A stretch of DNA of 64,000 bases from Cololabis saira (Eukaryota; Chordata; Actinopteri; Beloniformes; Belonidae), in assembly GCF_033807715.1 (NCBI RefSeq), contig NC_084606.1, positions 35,563,898 to 35,627,897 of the forward strand, given 5' to 3'. Below the pieces are notes generated by a model that was not told where the DNA came from, did no database searches, and saw only the letters and a list, made by a program, of their open reading frames with translations. Each line of letters begins with the position of its first letter. Positions within the stretch are counted from its first letter, which is position 1. Shown here one piece after another: positions 1-10,923 of the stretch. Both the position numbers and the translations under genes were made by a program.

Positions 1-442
1 TGTTTTTCATGTCACATCCCTTTAATAGTATCTATATTTACTATAGCTTGTTTGGTTTGTTTGTTATCGGACACGGTTTGTCATGAAATACCTGAAAAAT
101 GCCGGGTGCTTCATGGCCAGCTGTGTCTGGTGACAGAATAAATCAGACAAGCTAAAATAATTTGTTTATTGCTTGAGCTGTTGCAATTTCTTTCTTTTTT
201 TGCACTTTAAATGGATATTGAAATGCCTATTTGAGTTATTTATTTCTTAATTATTTCACAATAATTATTGTGGAATTATTATTTCAATAGTTATTTTACA
301 GTCATATAATCCAGGCAACACTAACCCAAATCAATATCGAATCGGATCGAATCAAATCTTGATAATCGATTCTGAATCTTAAGAATCGGAATCGAATCGA
401 TTCTTGACATTTGAATCGATCCCCAGCTCTAATTGTACCTGT
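1..442. other. AT-rich flank, no exon recognised
   Basis: No coding exon or clear repeat boundary is visible here. The ZP glycoprotein gene on the minus strand is still open at position 524, so its last exon or exons (cleavage site, membrane anchor, 3' UTR) should lie here or beyond the left edge. I could not identify them. Confidence 0.4.
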
Positions 443-492
443 AACTAGAAATAAGACAAATATTCCTGGTAAGATTTTGAGTTTTTGCAGTG
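443..492. repeat. Single arm of palindromic MITE family
   Basis: About 50 bp matching the right arm of the palindromic elements at 2838-3248 and 12892-13291, ending in the same GTTTTTGCAGTG terminus. Only one arm is present, so this is a solo end or a truncated copy. It lies about 30 bp beyond the last visible ZP exon, in what should be the following intron. Confidence 0.7.
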
Positions 493-523
493 CAGATTGA
501 ATCAAACTTTCATCAGGGCGTAC

Positions 524-2203
524 CGGCACACAGTTGTTGTTGTTTCTGACACACAGCTTGAGTTTGCAGTGCAGGAAGATTTCACCGGGGTGTCTAGAGA
601 ACTGGAACATGTTGAAGGAGAAGTAGTTGTAGGTTCCTCTTCCGTTTCCTTCCACCTGTATCGACCGGTCAGCGGAGTTTGCGCAGCTGCTCACAAAGAA
701 GAAAAAAACACACGTTTCTCAGCTCATGGCAACAGCAACCGGGAAACTCATTCATGAAACAGTCTCAAGGAGTCGCATTCTTTATGAGCATTGGTTTTAT
801 GTCACTTTGACTATGCTGCCACCTTCTGGTACAGTAGTTCGGCGCAGAGTCTTAAAAACAAGTTGCAGACCGCTCAAAATAAGTTAGTCAGAGTCATTTT
901 AACCCTTGTGCTGTCTTCGGGTCAAGTAAGGAGGAAGGGAAGAAGGGAGGAAAGAAGGAAGGAAGAAAAGAAGGAAGGGAGAAAAGAAGGATGGAAGGAA
1001 GGGTGAAAAAGAAGGAAGGGAGGCATGAAGGAAGGACGGAAAGAAGGAAGGCAAAAGGAAGGGAGAAAACAAGGAAAGAAGGAAGGAAGGAAGGAAGGAA
1101 GGAAGGAAGGAAGGAAGGAAGGAAGGAAGGAAGGAAGGAAGGAAGGAAGGGAGGAAGGGAGAAAAGAGGAAGGGAAGAAGGAAGGAAGGAAGGAAGGAAG
1201 GAAGGAAGGGAGGAAGGGAGAAAAGAGGAAGGGAAGAAGGAAGGAGACAGCAGGAGGAAAGAAGGAAGGAGGGGGGAAAAAGAAGGAAGGAAGGAAGGAA
1301 GGGAGGGATGAAAGAAGGACAGAAAGAAGGAAGGGAGAAAAAAAGGAAAGAAGGAAGGGAGAAAGGAAGGAAGGAAGGAAGGAAGGAAGGAAGGAAGGAA
1401 GGAAGGAAGGAAGGAAGGAAGGAAGGAAGGAAGGAAAGAAGGAAGGGAAGAAGGAAGGAGAGAGCAGGAGGAAAGAAGGAAGGAAGGGAAAAAAGAAGGA
1501 AGGAAGGAAGGAAGGAAGGAAGGAAGGAAGGAAAAGAAGGAAGAAAGGAAGGAAGGAAGGAAGGAAGGAAGGAAGGAAAGGAAGGAAGGAAGGAAGGAAG
1601 GAAGGAGGGAAGGAAGGGAAAAAAGAAGGAAGAAAGGAAGGAAGGAAGGAAAGGAAGGAAGGAAGGAAGGAAGGGAAAAAAGAAGGAAGGAAGGAAGGAA
1701 GGAAGGAAGGAAGGAAGGAAGGAAGATGGAAGGGAGAAAAGAGGAAGGGAACAAGGAAGCAGAGAGCAGGAGGAAAGAAGGAAGGAAGGAAGGAAGGAAG
1801 GAAGGAAGGAAGGAAGGAAGGAAGGAAGGAAGGAAGGAAGGGAAAAAAGAAGGAAGAAAGGAAGGAAGGAAGGAAAGGAAGGAAGGAAGGAAGGAAGGGA
1901 AAAAAGAAGGAAGGAAGGAAGGAAGGAAGGAAGGAAGGAAGGAAGGAAGGAAGGAAGGAAGGAAGGAAGGAAGGAAGGAAGGAAGGAAGGAAGGAAGGAA
2001 GATGGAAGGGAGAAAAGAGGAAGGGAAGAAGGAAGCAGAGAGCAGGAGGAAGGAAGGAAGGAAGGAAGGAAGGAAGGAAGGAAGGAAGGAAGGAAGGAAG
2101 GAAGGAAGGAAGGAAGGAAGGAAGGAAGGAAGGAAGGAAGGAAGGAAGGAAGGAAGGAGATGGAATTATTCGTGTATGTTTTTTTTTTAAAGATTGTCTA
2201 ATA

Positions 2204-2246
<43 letters not shown>

Positions 2247-5200
2247 TCTAAGCCTCACCCATTCTGGATCAGGTTGTATCTGGGAGTGCTGTTGTCTGAT
2301 TGCTCTGCGGTTGCCCAGCAGGAGTCGGTCACCATGGAGATGGTGTCTGCATCCAGCCCGTCAGTTTCCAGCTTCAGCCAGATCTTCTGGTTCAGCCGCA
2401 CTTCAGTGCTGGAATCCACCGCTCGTGTGTGAGCAGCGTCCGTGTAGGCCGTCATGGCTACGGTGTAGCTCCAGGGTCCAGACGCGATGGACTGAACCAC
2501 AGAGCTGCGGTGGACATACGCAAAGAAACTGTAACCCATCACCTGGCAAACCAGCTGAAAACTGGTTTCACATCATAATCAGAACCAAAACGACCACCTA
2601 GAACGCACCTGTCTTTGATTCTGAAGACCACAGTCTTGGTTTCTGGTTTGGTATAGACGCAGGTGAAGTCTATCTCCACCTCGTTCTGGCGAGTGATGAC
2701 ATCAGAGGACCGGTTTTCGCTTTTAATGGTGGCTTTGTATGTGATGTGACTGCCGTTAGTCTGCAGGATCACACGGTCACAAGTGTTTGGTGGCTTTAAT
2801 AAACTTAAAAGACGACCAAATTATGAGAAGCTCAACACACTGCAAAAACTCAAAATCTTAACAAGAATATTTGTCTTATTTCTAGTTAAAATGTCTCATT
2901 TTTAGTAAAAAAAAAATCTCATTCCACTTAAAACAAAACTCATCACTGGAAAAAACAACAATTTTCACCTGTTTCAAGTAGATTTTCACTTAAAATAAGT
3001 AGAAAAATCTGCCAGTGGAACAAGATTTTTTAGCTTGTAATGAGAAGATAAATCTTGTCCTACTGGCAGATGCTTCTACTTATTTCAAGTGAAAATGTAC
3101 TTGAAACAGGTGAAAATTGTCAAATAACAAGTTATTTTTCTGGTAATGACTCTTGTTTTAAGTGTAATGAGATTTTTTGACTAAAAATGAGACATTTTTA
3201 CTAGATATAAGACAAATATTCCTGGTAAGATTTTGAGTTTTTGCAGTGCAGATTCCAACTAAAATTCCTTCAGCTCTCTGCTGTAGAGAGTAAAGAAGTG
3301 GAAGACAGAACCCACCGTGATCATCGCCCCACAGATGTTGCTGCGGTTGAAGCTGAAGGTCAACATGTGGGTCTCCTCATCCATCTCACCCTTGCAGGAT
3401 GGGTCGTTGAGGTGTAAGTGGGAGGAGTTGATGCCTTGTCCTTCAAGGAGACATCCCGCCAGACTGACCGAAGCAGAGTTCTCTGAGCAGACCATCGGGT
3501 TTCCTGAGGACGTTTTTAAAAAATATGCAGGTTATATATTTCCTTTCCTTTTTTTCCTTCACCTCCTTCTGGAGGGAATATGTCAAAAATCATAAAGATT
3601 GTGCACTTGGTGACAAGTTTTTGATATTTGGCATGGTGTTAGTTATGGACATAAGGTTTTCAAAAACCACTGCAAACAAATGTAGTGGCCGGTTTGCAGA
3701 AAATTCAAATGGTTCCCGCCGAAAAGACCAAAGGTCATATCTCAGCTTATCTTAGTCCTAGATTGTTGTACATTGTCACTTTCTGTACTTTTTTGGTGCT
3801 ACGAATTCAATTCTGAGATAAATTTCATATTTCAAGGTCATGTTGAAGGTTAAATTTAATTTTCAAGGTCATTTTTTCCACAAAAAACTCCATATCTTTA
3901 GAATTAAGTCACATATAAAGATTATATAGGGCTCTAGACCCCTATTTTCACCACCAAGGAATGCAATTTTCTGTTTATTGGACAGGTATCTATCACTGTA
4001 GTGTCAATAATCTCATTGGGTGAGAACAGTGGCCTTCATTCACGTTTAAGATGAACAGAACCTCAGAACTAAAGCCTGAATTATGGTTCCGCGTTAAACT
4101 AACGCAGAGCCTATGCCGTTGCCATGACGCCGTTGCCGTGACGCTGTTGCCGTGACGCCGTTGCCGTGACGCTGCTGCCATGATGCCGTTGCCGTGGAGC
4201 CGAAGTGAACCCTTCGGACTTCTCTGTCACTCCATTTCGCCGCGGTGCAATACCCCCCCAGAGCGCTAGTTCATACTTTTGTTTAGCTTCCGTTTTTTCC
4301 GGTCACAGTGAATCAAAGAGATAAGGACAACTATTGTGCAAAAAAACAAAACAACCCCCAAAAAAATAAAAAAATCACACACACGAAGAAAAGAGCGCTG
4401 AAAGTTCACGACTGCTTCACGAGCCGGAACCGGAAATGCGTTGCTACCAAGCGAACCAATCACAGCCCTCCCGGTCTGCGTTGGGTCTGCGTCGCCTCGA
4501 CGCGTAGTTACATTTTTTGGGAATTGCAAGTCAGGCTACGGCGTAGGCTACGGCGTAGGCTACGGCGTAGGCTACGGCGTAGGCTACGGCGTAGGCTACG
4601 GCATAGGCTACGGCGTAGGCTACGGCGTAGGCTACGGCGTAGGCTACGGAGAGACTCCCGCGTAGCCGCGTACCCTACGCCGTAGGTTTAACGCAGAACC
4701 ATAATTCAGCCTTAAGTCACAGTGAAAGAATAGGATTTTATTAAAATAACACACTTTTTGAATTTTCAGCAAACTGGCCACTAGGAAGCCATTCCAATAT
4801 GTTTGCAGTGGTTTTTGAAAACCTTATGTCCATACCTAACACCATGCCAAATATCAAAAACTTCCAACCAATTCCCTCCCAGCTACTTTTATGAAGTTGT
4901 AAAAGCCGTCTTACCCAGGGCGCCTGACTCGTTATATCTGGAGGCAAAACCTTCTTTACAGAGGCAGACAGAAGCACCGCCGACCACACCACAAAACTCG
5001 TGATCACTGCAGGTCCTGTCCTGGCAACCAGTCTCCGATGGGGCTGCAGAGAAACACACAGGTGTATTACCCGTGAAATGAATGAAGAAAAGAAAAATAC
5101 AGAGATGAATTCTGGTGAAGTTGGCATTTCTTACAGCACTGAGCTTCTGTCTTCCAGCTGTCCGGGAGGTGTTTTCCCATCCCGCTGCATGCTCTGGCGT

Positions 5201-5337
5201 AGGCCTCCAAGAACCGACACCTGAGGCCATCCACGTCGGGATGATTGCACACAGTTTCCTTGCATACGCTTATGTAGAGCTCTGGATCGACACTAGAGTT
5301 GCAGGAGGAGAAAGGTGCCTCCTTCAAGATGCTACAC
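524..5337 (-). CDS. ZP-domain secreted glycoprotein, C8-EGF-ZP part
   Basis: Six minus-strand exons join with consistent splice phases: 5337-5135, 5043-4915, 3503-3316, 2760-2609, 2504-2259 and 686-524. The first encodes a von Willebrand C8-like module (VCNHPDVDGLRC, then LEAYARACSGMG). The second is EGF-like (CSDHEFCG, VCLCKEGF). The next two form the ZP-N half (MVCSENSASVSL, NICGAMIT, then TNGSHITYKATI). The last two form ZP-C (SCWATAEQS, PRYNLIQNGC, then GTYNYFSFNMFQF and LHCKLKLCV). ZP domains polymerise secreted or membrane glycoproteins; this order resembles alpha-tectorin, GP2 and uromodulin relatives. Every junction is AG/GT and restores the family reading frame, so the model looks functional. 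The 3' end is missing. The incoming phase of the C8 exon shows that more exons lie upstream. The gene is probably the same as the N-terminal exons at 17048-13401, but the linking exons were not found. An orthologue-level name is not justified. Confidence 0.85.
928..2160. repeat. Giant GGAA/GGAAG microsatellite (about 1.2 kb)
   Basis: Almost pure purine GGAA repeats on the plus strand, interrupted by GGGAGAAAAGAGG and GCAGAGAGCAGGAGG variants. The variant block recurs, for example near 1728-1775 and 2003-2050 (about 275 bp apart), giving higher-order structure. It lies in the ZP intron between exons 2504-2259 and 686-524. The long Lys/Glu/Gly-rich and Ser/Phe/Leu/Pro-rich open frames across it are repeat artefacts. 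Confidence 0.97.
2203..2244. repeat. (AATC)n microsatellite
   Basis: About ten uninterrupted AATC tetranucleotides, 15 bp from the end of a ZP exon on the intron side. Confidence 0.95.
2838..3248. mobile_element. Palindromic MITE, CACTGCAAAAACTC ends
   Basis: The two halves are near-perfect inverted copies of each other: CACTGCAAAAACTCAAAATC at the left and its reverse complement at the right. This makes a 411-bp foldback with no coding capacity. It lies in the intron between the two ZP-N exons. A second copy is at 12892-13291. I could not identify a convincing target-site duplication, so the superfamily is unassigned. Confidence 0.85.
4072..4713. mobile_element. MITE with AAGCCTGAATTATGG ends, nested
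   Basis: The ends are near-perfect inverted repeats (AAGCCTGAATTATGG left; AAGGCTGAATTATGG as the reverse complement of the right). The subterminal sequence ACGCAGAGCCTA is shared with the foldback at 24530-24620 and with a fragment near 37318-37350, so this is a recurrent family. The flanking trinucleotides are TAA-like/TTA-like, which would fit a PIF/Harbinger element, but this is only suggestive. The interior carries two minisatellites, a GCCGTTGCCGTGAC-type array near 4109-4197 and one at 4534-4649. Confidence 0.7.
4534..4649. repeat. 12-bp minisatellite GGCTACGGCGTA
   Basis: Nearly ten head-to-tail copies of GGCTACGGCGTA with one variant (GCATA). The unit matches the subterminal CTACGCCGTAGG of the host MITE, so the array probably grew by slippage inside the element. 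Confidence 0.95.
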
Positions 5338-5451
5338 CTGTTTCCACACAAGAGAAAACGTTAGCAGAGGTCATTTGTGTTCATTTTCCACCCGTGCTGA
5401 TGTCACATGATATGATTTTGCAATGTAGCACAAACTTAGATCAATGGTGTA

Positions 5452-5815
5452 CAGCCCTGGTCCTCAGGACCCCCTGTCCTGCATGTTTTAGATGAGGGGT
5501 GGGCAGCCCTGGTCCTCAGGACCCCCTGTCCTGCATGTTTTAGATCCAGGGTGGGCAACCCTGGTCCTCAGGCCCCCTGTCCTGCATGTTTTAGATCAGG
5601 GACGGGCAGCCCTGGTCCTCAGGCCCCCCTGTCCTGCATGTTAAAATGTAGATGTTGCCTTGCATCAATATATCTGATTCTAATTAATGGTCATCATCAG
5701 CTTGTCATCAATGTCTGCACAAGTCTGTTACTGACACAGTCATTTGTAGGGAAACATATAAAACATGCAGGACAGGGGGACCGTAGGACTAGGGTTGAAG
5801 ACCACTGCTTTAGAT
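5452..5815. repeat. Dispersed MITE with tandem terminal unit
   Basis: Four tandem copies of a roughly 50-bp unit (core CCTGGTCCTCAGGACC, then CCTGTCCTGCATGTTTTAGA) are followed by the rest of the family: GGTCATCATCAGCTTGTC, then GTCTGCACAAGTCTG, and an inverted end near 5760-5815. Relatives occur at 11500-11930, 19885-20040 and 20485-21540. The inverted terminal segment suggests a non-autonomous DNA element rather than a SINE. Confidence 0.75.
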
Positions 5816-5834
5816 CGAAGTATAGCACCCCTAC

Positions 5835-5919
5835 GTTTTCCTTCTGTCTGCATGAATCTACGCACCGTTCACTCATCATGGTGCAATTGATAGTGCTGTT
5901 TGTGGACTGAGTCTCACAG
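5835..5919 (-). CDS. Possible additional Cys-rich exon of the ZP gene
   Basis: A good acceptor (CACCCCTCCAG) opens a short frame reading CETQSTNSTINCTMMSE and then RCVDSCRQ, ending at a possible donor after AAAAC. It has four cysteines and N-glycosylation motifs, in keeping with an extracellular module. It lies on the right strand and in the right order between the N-terminal and C8 exons. Its outgoing phase (0) does not match the C8 exon (which needs phase 2), so another exon would have to lie between, or the donor is wrong. A MITE starts about 20 bp later. Confidence 0.35.
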
Positions 5920-5994
5920 CTGGAGGGGTGACACAGAAACCAAAGTCAGGACTGTTACCCTACTCTGGATTGTTTATACAACACACATGGTACT

Positions 5995-6795
5995 TCTATC
6001 CATTCATCCATAGATCCATTGTCCGCCACTTATCCGTTACCGGGTCACAGGGGCAGCAGTCTCAGCAGAGATGCACAAACTTCCTTTACCCCAGACACTT
6101 CCTCCAGCTCTTCCTCCAGCTCTTCCAGGGGAGTCTGAGGCGTTCCCAGGCCAGCCCAGAGACATAGTCTCTCCAGCGTGTCCTGGGTCTTCCCCGGGGT
6201 CTCCTCTCGGAGGGACATGCCTGGAACACCTCCCTAGGGAGGAGGGACATGCCTGGAACACCTCTATAGGGAGGAGGGACATGTCTGGAACACCTCCCTA
6301 GGGAAGAGGGACATGCCTGGAATACCTCCCTAGGGAGAAGGGACATGCCTGGAACACCTCCCTAGGGAGGTGTCCAGGAGGATCCGGTACAGATGTCCAA
6401 GCCACCTCAGCTGACTCCTCTCAATGTGAAGGAGCAGCGGCTCGACTCCGAGCTCCTCCCGGGTGACCGAACTCCTCACCCTATCTCTAAGGGAGCGTCC
6501 AGCCACCCTGCGGAGGAAACTCATCTCGGCCGCTTGTATCCCCGATCTTGTCCTTTCAGTCACTACCCAAAGTTCATGACCATAGGTGAGGGTAGGTGCG
6601 TAGATTGACCGGTAAATCGAGAGCTTCGCATTTCGACTCAGCTCCTTCTTCACCACGACGGTCCGGTACACGACCGCATAACTGCGGACGCTGCACCGAT
6701 CCGTCTGTCAATCTCCCGCTCCATCGTTCCCTCACTCGTGAACAAGATCCCGAGATACTTGAACTCCTCCACCTGAGGCAGGACTTCTCCACCCA
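5995..6795 (-). pseudogene. LINE reverse transcriptase C-terminal relic
   Basis: Minus-strand frames encode the tail of a non-LTR reverse transcriptase: SIYRSIYAPTLTYGHELWVV, AEMSFLRRVAGRSLRD and SQLRWLGHL. The conserved palm motifs are absent. The same family occurs in better shape at 14592-16286. The 3' tail includes the CATCCAT repeat typical of the family. Frame changes and a minisatellite expansion show it is dead. I do not assign a clade; an RTE/Rex-type LINE is possible. Confidence 0.85.
6207..6375. repeat. Minisatellite inside LINE 3' region
   Basis: About five head-to-tail copies of a roughly 33-bp unit built on GGACATGCCTGGAACACCTC and CCTAGGGAGGA. In the parent LINE this stretch encodes the EVFQACPS region once. 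The same unit is expanded in the sister LINE at 15362-15465. Confidence 0.9.
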
Positions 6796-6844
6796 TGATA
6801 CTTCTATGAGTTCTTAATGGATTCAAACAAGTTCAAAACAATAT

Positions 6845-6965
6845 AAAGAGACCAATCCATCCATTTTCTTCACCCACTGAATGGCATGTAGGAACATCGG
6901 GGTCTGCTGGAGCCTAATCTCAGCTCCTTGCAGGGAAAAGGCAGGACCCTGGACAGGTCACCAGG
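6845..6965 (-). repeat. 3' part of tRNA-type SINE (inverted)
   Basis: CATCCATTTTCTTCACCCACT, then TGGAGCCTAATCTCAGCTCC and CCTGGACAGGTCACCAGGCC, match in reverse orientation the 3' body of the SINE at 61869-62215. No tRNA-like head is present. Confidence 0.75.
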
Positions 6966-7789
6966 CCATAGCAGAAGGATACAAACAGTTTTCAGGATTA
7001 AGATTATTCTTTTGTATTATGAAGTTGGTGGTTAACATTAAAGGGTTTGTGGCCGGATCGGGATGACCTGATCACGTCCTAAATGTATCACGATGGACCT
7101 GAAATGCAAAAGAAAAGACTGGAGCAACAATGGCAAAGTACTTTCAAAACACATTTTTAAATGTATGTGACACAGTCTGCAGGCTCATGTCAGCTTGTTT
7201 GCCCCAGTGTATGATGGGATATTGCATCGTGATGGACCAGTTCAACAGCAGGTTTCCAGAGCACAGACCAAGCAGTGTTAAGAATTTAAAGGCTTCATGG
7301 AAACAACTGCTTTATGATCAAGTGTACAAACAGTAGAAGCAGTAAATCTGGAAATGCTTCTGGCATCCAGTCAGGTATTAGAATTAACAGCGATTATTGT
7401 TTGTGCACAGACGTGCACAGACATGCAAGTTTCCACACTGTGTAATAATCCTGCTGATAATGCCCTTTCTTTGTTGGTCTAATTTAGAGCCGGAATCCTG
7501 TTCAAAGCTTCAATGAGGGCAAATATAAACAATAATAGTGTGTGGGGTGAGACACATGTCTACTGGTGTCAAAGAAAAGTAGGGAAAAACCATTTGTATA
7601 CTTTGATTTCTTTCTTGTGCATGAGGTAGAAACAAGTGAACTGATTTGAATTGAATTATTAATTCTGGGTAAACTCAGATTAAAAGTTACCGGAATGACG
7701 ATGACAGATCATTCAGCTCTATGAGCGTTTCAGCCCCCGGCTCATTCCTGTTAACTTCAGTCTCACACATGGCAGATATGGCAGCACTG
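6966..7789. other. Intronic/intergenic, nothing recognised
   Basis: No exon, repeat family or RNA gene was recognised. It lies inside the span of the ZP gene if the N- and C-terminal exon groups belong together. Confidence 0.4.
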
Positions 7790-8030
7790 TGACTTAGTTG
7801 TCAGCACTGTTTCTTCACAGAGACGAGGTTCCTGGTTCCACTTTCCTTGTGGAGTTTGCATGTTTTCCCGTGCTAGCGTGAGTTTTCTCTCTGTACTCAG
7901 GCTTCCTCCGGCAGTCCAAAAACATTTGTGCTAGGTCAATTGATCATTTTAAATTGCCCGTAGGTGTGAACATGCATGGTTGTTTGTCTATAAATGGGGC
8001 CCTGTGGTAGGCTGGTGAGCACTCCAGGCA
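7790..8030 (+). mobile_element. Diverged tRNA-derived SINE copy
   Basis: GTGGAGTTTGCATGTTTTCC, then GGCTTCCTCCGGCAGTCCAA and TAAATTGCCCGTAGGTGTGA, match the SINE at 61869-62215 with many substitutions. The tRNA-like head is degraded (GTTGTCAGCACTGTTTCTTC). It ends within GGTAGGCTGGTGAGC. Confidence 0.8.
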
Positions 8031-8137
8031 TACCAAACAAAAGGCATAACAAAAAGAAGTTTTTGTATATCAGTTTGTGGAATTAAACTGTGGAACTGTG
8101 GAATGGTTTGAATTTGGAGGTAAAAGAATTTACAAAC

Positions 8138-10915
8138 TAGGGATGCCCCTGAGTTTGTCCCTACAGGGATCCGGTTGCACCCCCCTGTGGCATGTGTTGT
8201 GAAGTGACGTCATGTTTCCCCTGTGTCCTGAGTTGAAGTGAATACATGCAGACGTGCAAAGATTCCTGGTCTTCGTTTCCTCATTAATAAATTGTTATAT
8301 TACTAGACGACAAAGTATATAACAAAACTGGCGACGAGGTACGGCCTCACGTTGTTTTTTTCGGCAGAAAGTCCGAATTTAATGAGTTTAATTAGCGCGC
8401 GTATGACGCAACGCTGTGGCTACCTGCAGTGCTAAGCTAACTGTTTGTTTGGACGGACCGTGACCTGCCGGAGGACAGCGCTGCTGCGGGGGAGGAGAAA
8501 TCTCCGAGGTGGAAAAGAGACCGGAGTAAACGAAAAAAAAAGGAAGGACTGTGTGACACAACTGAAAGACAATAAAAGCAGTGAGTAAAATGAAAAAACG
8601 ACAATAAGAGCTGACGGAAAAAAAAAAAGTTGGCAGAAGGACAAGACTAATTGCTGGAGGAACATTCAGAAATGGCTGCACTGGTCAGGAATATTGGACC
8701 ATTTGAAGAAAATACAGAACAATGGAGTTCATACACGGAAAGGTTTGAATACTTTGCCCTTGCCAACAACATCAAAAGTGATGTTATTGTACCAACGTTT
8801 TTAAGTGTTATGGGAGCAAAAACATTCAACCTACTGCGCAGTCTAGTGCAACCTGCCAAACCAGGAGAGATGTCCTATGAGGAAATAGTGACAATATTAA
8901 AGAAACACTATTCCCCGAAGCCACTGGTCATTGCAGAGAGATTCAGATTCCATAAAAGGAACCAGGAAGAGGGTGAATCTGTTTCACAATTTGTAGCTGT
9001 ACTGAAACGGTTATCTGAATATTGTGAATTTGGACATTCACTCAATGATACCATACGAGATCAGCTGGTGTGTGGTTGACGCAGTGAGGCTAGCCAGAAA
9101 CGGCTACTGACTGAAGCTAATCTGAGACTGGATAAAGCTATTGAGATCAGCACATCAATGGAGATGGCTGCCAAAGAAGCACAACAGCTACTGTAAGTGC
9201 ATCAACCCAAGTGCATAAGATGTCCGCTGAATCCACCAAGAAAGCAGCACCTGGTCAGCTATGCTACCGTTGTGGAAAAGCAGGGCACCAGGCACCAGAG
9301 TGTTGGTGTAAGGACTTGGACTGTAGGAACTGTGGTAAGAAAGGCCACATCGAACGTGCCTGTAGAAATAAAAAGGCGTAGACACACAAACAGTTCAATG
9401 ACAAAAGGAGAGGTGGCTTCCACAGAAACAAAAATAAACGTGTGAACAAGATGGAACATGAACGGGATGAACAGAGTGATTGTGAGTCCGATGAAGATAC
9501 TGTACATATTTTATCTGTTATGGACAATGATGATGATGGATACTGGGTCACACCACTTCTGGAGAATAAACCAGTGCGGATGCAAGTGGACACTGGTACA
9601 CGCGTATCCATGGTATCTGAAGTTGTGTACAAAGAGAAACTGCAACACCTTGCTCTTCGAGAGACAAAGCTGAAGTTAAGGACATACACTGGTGAGTCTG
9701 TTCCAGTGTTGGGAGTTGTGAATGTGACAGTGGACCACAACAAGCAGAGAGCGACTCTTCCACTGTACATCATCTCAGGAAACCGTCCAGCTCTGCTAGG
9801 TCGCCGATGGCTACAAAAGATCAAGCTGAACTGGCAAGGGGTGTTCATGGTTTCGGATGGTGAAACAAGCCCCCTACAGGAGATCTTAAAGAAGCATCCG
9901 AAGGTGTTTGATGGAGAACTTGGCAGCATGAAAGACTTCATGGTTAAACTGACAAATTAAACTCGGCAGCACACCAAAGTGCCTAAAAGCTAGACCGGTA
10001 CTGTATGCCATCAAACCAAAACTTGTGGCAGAACTAGACAGGTTAGTGAAGAGTGGGGTTCTGGAACCTGTAAGCACAAGTGAATGGGCTACACCCATCG
10101 TTCCCGTCATGAAAAAGGACAGAGCGCCAAGAATCTGCGGTGATTTTAAAGTAACTGTAAATCCGGTGATGACAACAGAAAAGTATCCATTACCCCTCAT
10201 CGATGACCTTTTCTCATGTTTGGCTGGAGGACAGAAGTTTAGTAAGCTATATTTATCTCAATCATATCTTCAGATGCATGTGGAACGTGAGTCACAGGAG
10301 CTGCTGACTATTGGGACATAAAGGACTGTACAGGTACCAGAGGCTCCCTTTCGGGATCACCTCTGCTCCAGCACTGTTCCAGAGAGCAATGGACCAGATC
10401 CTCAGTGGTCTTTCAGGGGTTCAGTGCTACCTGGATGACCTGCTCATCACAGGACCGGATGAGAAGTCGCACTTAAGGAATCTGGATGCAACATTACAAC
10501 GGCTGGAGGAGTACAGTTTGAAAGTCCGGAAAGACAAGTGTGAGTTCTTCAGACCATCTGTTGAGTACCTGGGACATGTAATTGACTGCACATTAATTGT
10601 TGCTATCTTGCCTGAAACGGCGCTGCCAGTCTCATTCATGGGTATCACTCTCTTCTCATCACCACGCTAAGCTTAGCCGACTAGCGGCTAACCGGAACAG
10701 CTGGCTGAGCAGCGGCGGCTTGGCGGCTGCTCCGCCCCCAGGCTGCACACTCACCCGGGGAACATCTCACCCTAGAGTCACTAACCAGTAACTACAACAA
10801 CAATGAAGTGGTATCGGTGCATGGTATCGGAGAATTTTTGTGAGTATGAGTACGAGTATATGAGAGCAGTATCAGCCCCGATACCGATACCAGCATCGGT
10901 ATCGGGGCATCCCTA
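8138..10915. mobile_element. hAT-like terminal inverted repeats enclosing a Gypsy copy
   Basis: TAGGGATGCCCC at 8138 is answered by GGGGCATCCCTA ending at 10915. The flanking octamers TTACAAAC (8130-8137) and GTACAAAC (10916-10923) match at 7 of 8 positions, the size expected for hAT. The right end continues with CCGATACCGATAC-type subterminal repeats; the left end does not, so it has been remodelled. Most of the interior is a Gypsy retrotransposon, implying that it inserted into an older non-autonomous element. Confidence 0.6.
8190..10590 (+). pseudogene. Ty3/Gypsy retrotransposon relic (gag-pro-RT)
   Basis: A probable 5' LTR end is followed by ACTGGCGACGAGG, a primer-site-like sequence. 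Gag starts at 8672 (MAALVRNIGPFEENTEQW) and has an in-frame stop near 9077. A zinc knuckle follows in shifted frames (CYRCGKAGHQAPECWC; CRNCGKKGHIERAC). An aspartic protease lies near 9580 (VDTGTRVSMVSE), where the usual Ala/Ser after Thr-Gly is replaced. Reverse transcriptase runs from about 10019 (PRICGDFKVTVNP) through a stop at 10319-10321 to YRYQRLPFGITSAPALFQ and the active-site CYLDDLLI. It breaks off at VEYLGHVIDC, before RNase H and integrase, and no 3' LTR was seen. It is disabled by stops, frameshifts and truncation. Confidence 0.9.
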
Positions 10916-10923
10916 GTACAAAC

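Larger units (their letters stand above)
3615..4863. mobile_element. Long-TIR element in ZP intron
   Basis: About 100 bp at the left (starting AAGTTTTTGATATTTGGC, then GGTGTTAG and CATAAGGTTTTCAAAAACC) recur in reverse complement at the right end. These are long terminal inverted repeats of a non-coding element. The interior carries a second, younger-looking insertion at 4072-4713. No target duplication was resolved. The whole element lies between the EGF and first ZP-N exons. Confidence 0.75.

Noticed and set aside
894..2251. Long open frames rich in Lys/Glu/Gly/Arg (plus) and Ser/Phe/Leu/Pro (minus)
   Set aside because: They are translations of the GGAA microsatellite; no stop can occur in the repeat, so length means nothing.
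4308..4685. Arg/Leu-repeat and Gly/Tyr-repeat frames
   Set aside because: Translations of the 12-bp minisatellite inside a MITE.
8388..8681. Minus-strand frames opposite the Gypsy leader
   Set aside because: They are antisense shadows of the Gypsy 5' region and gag start.
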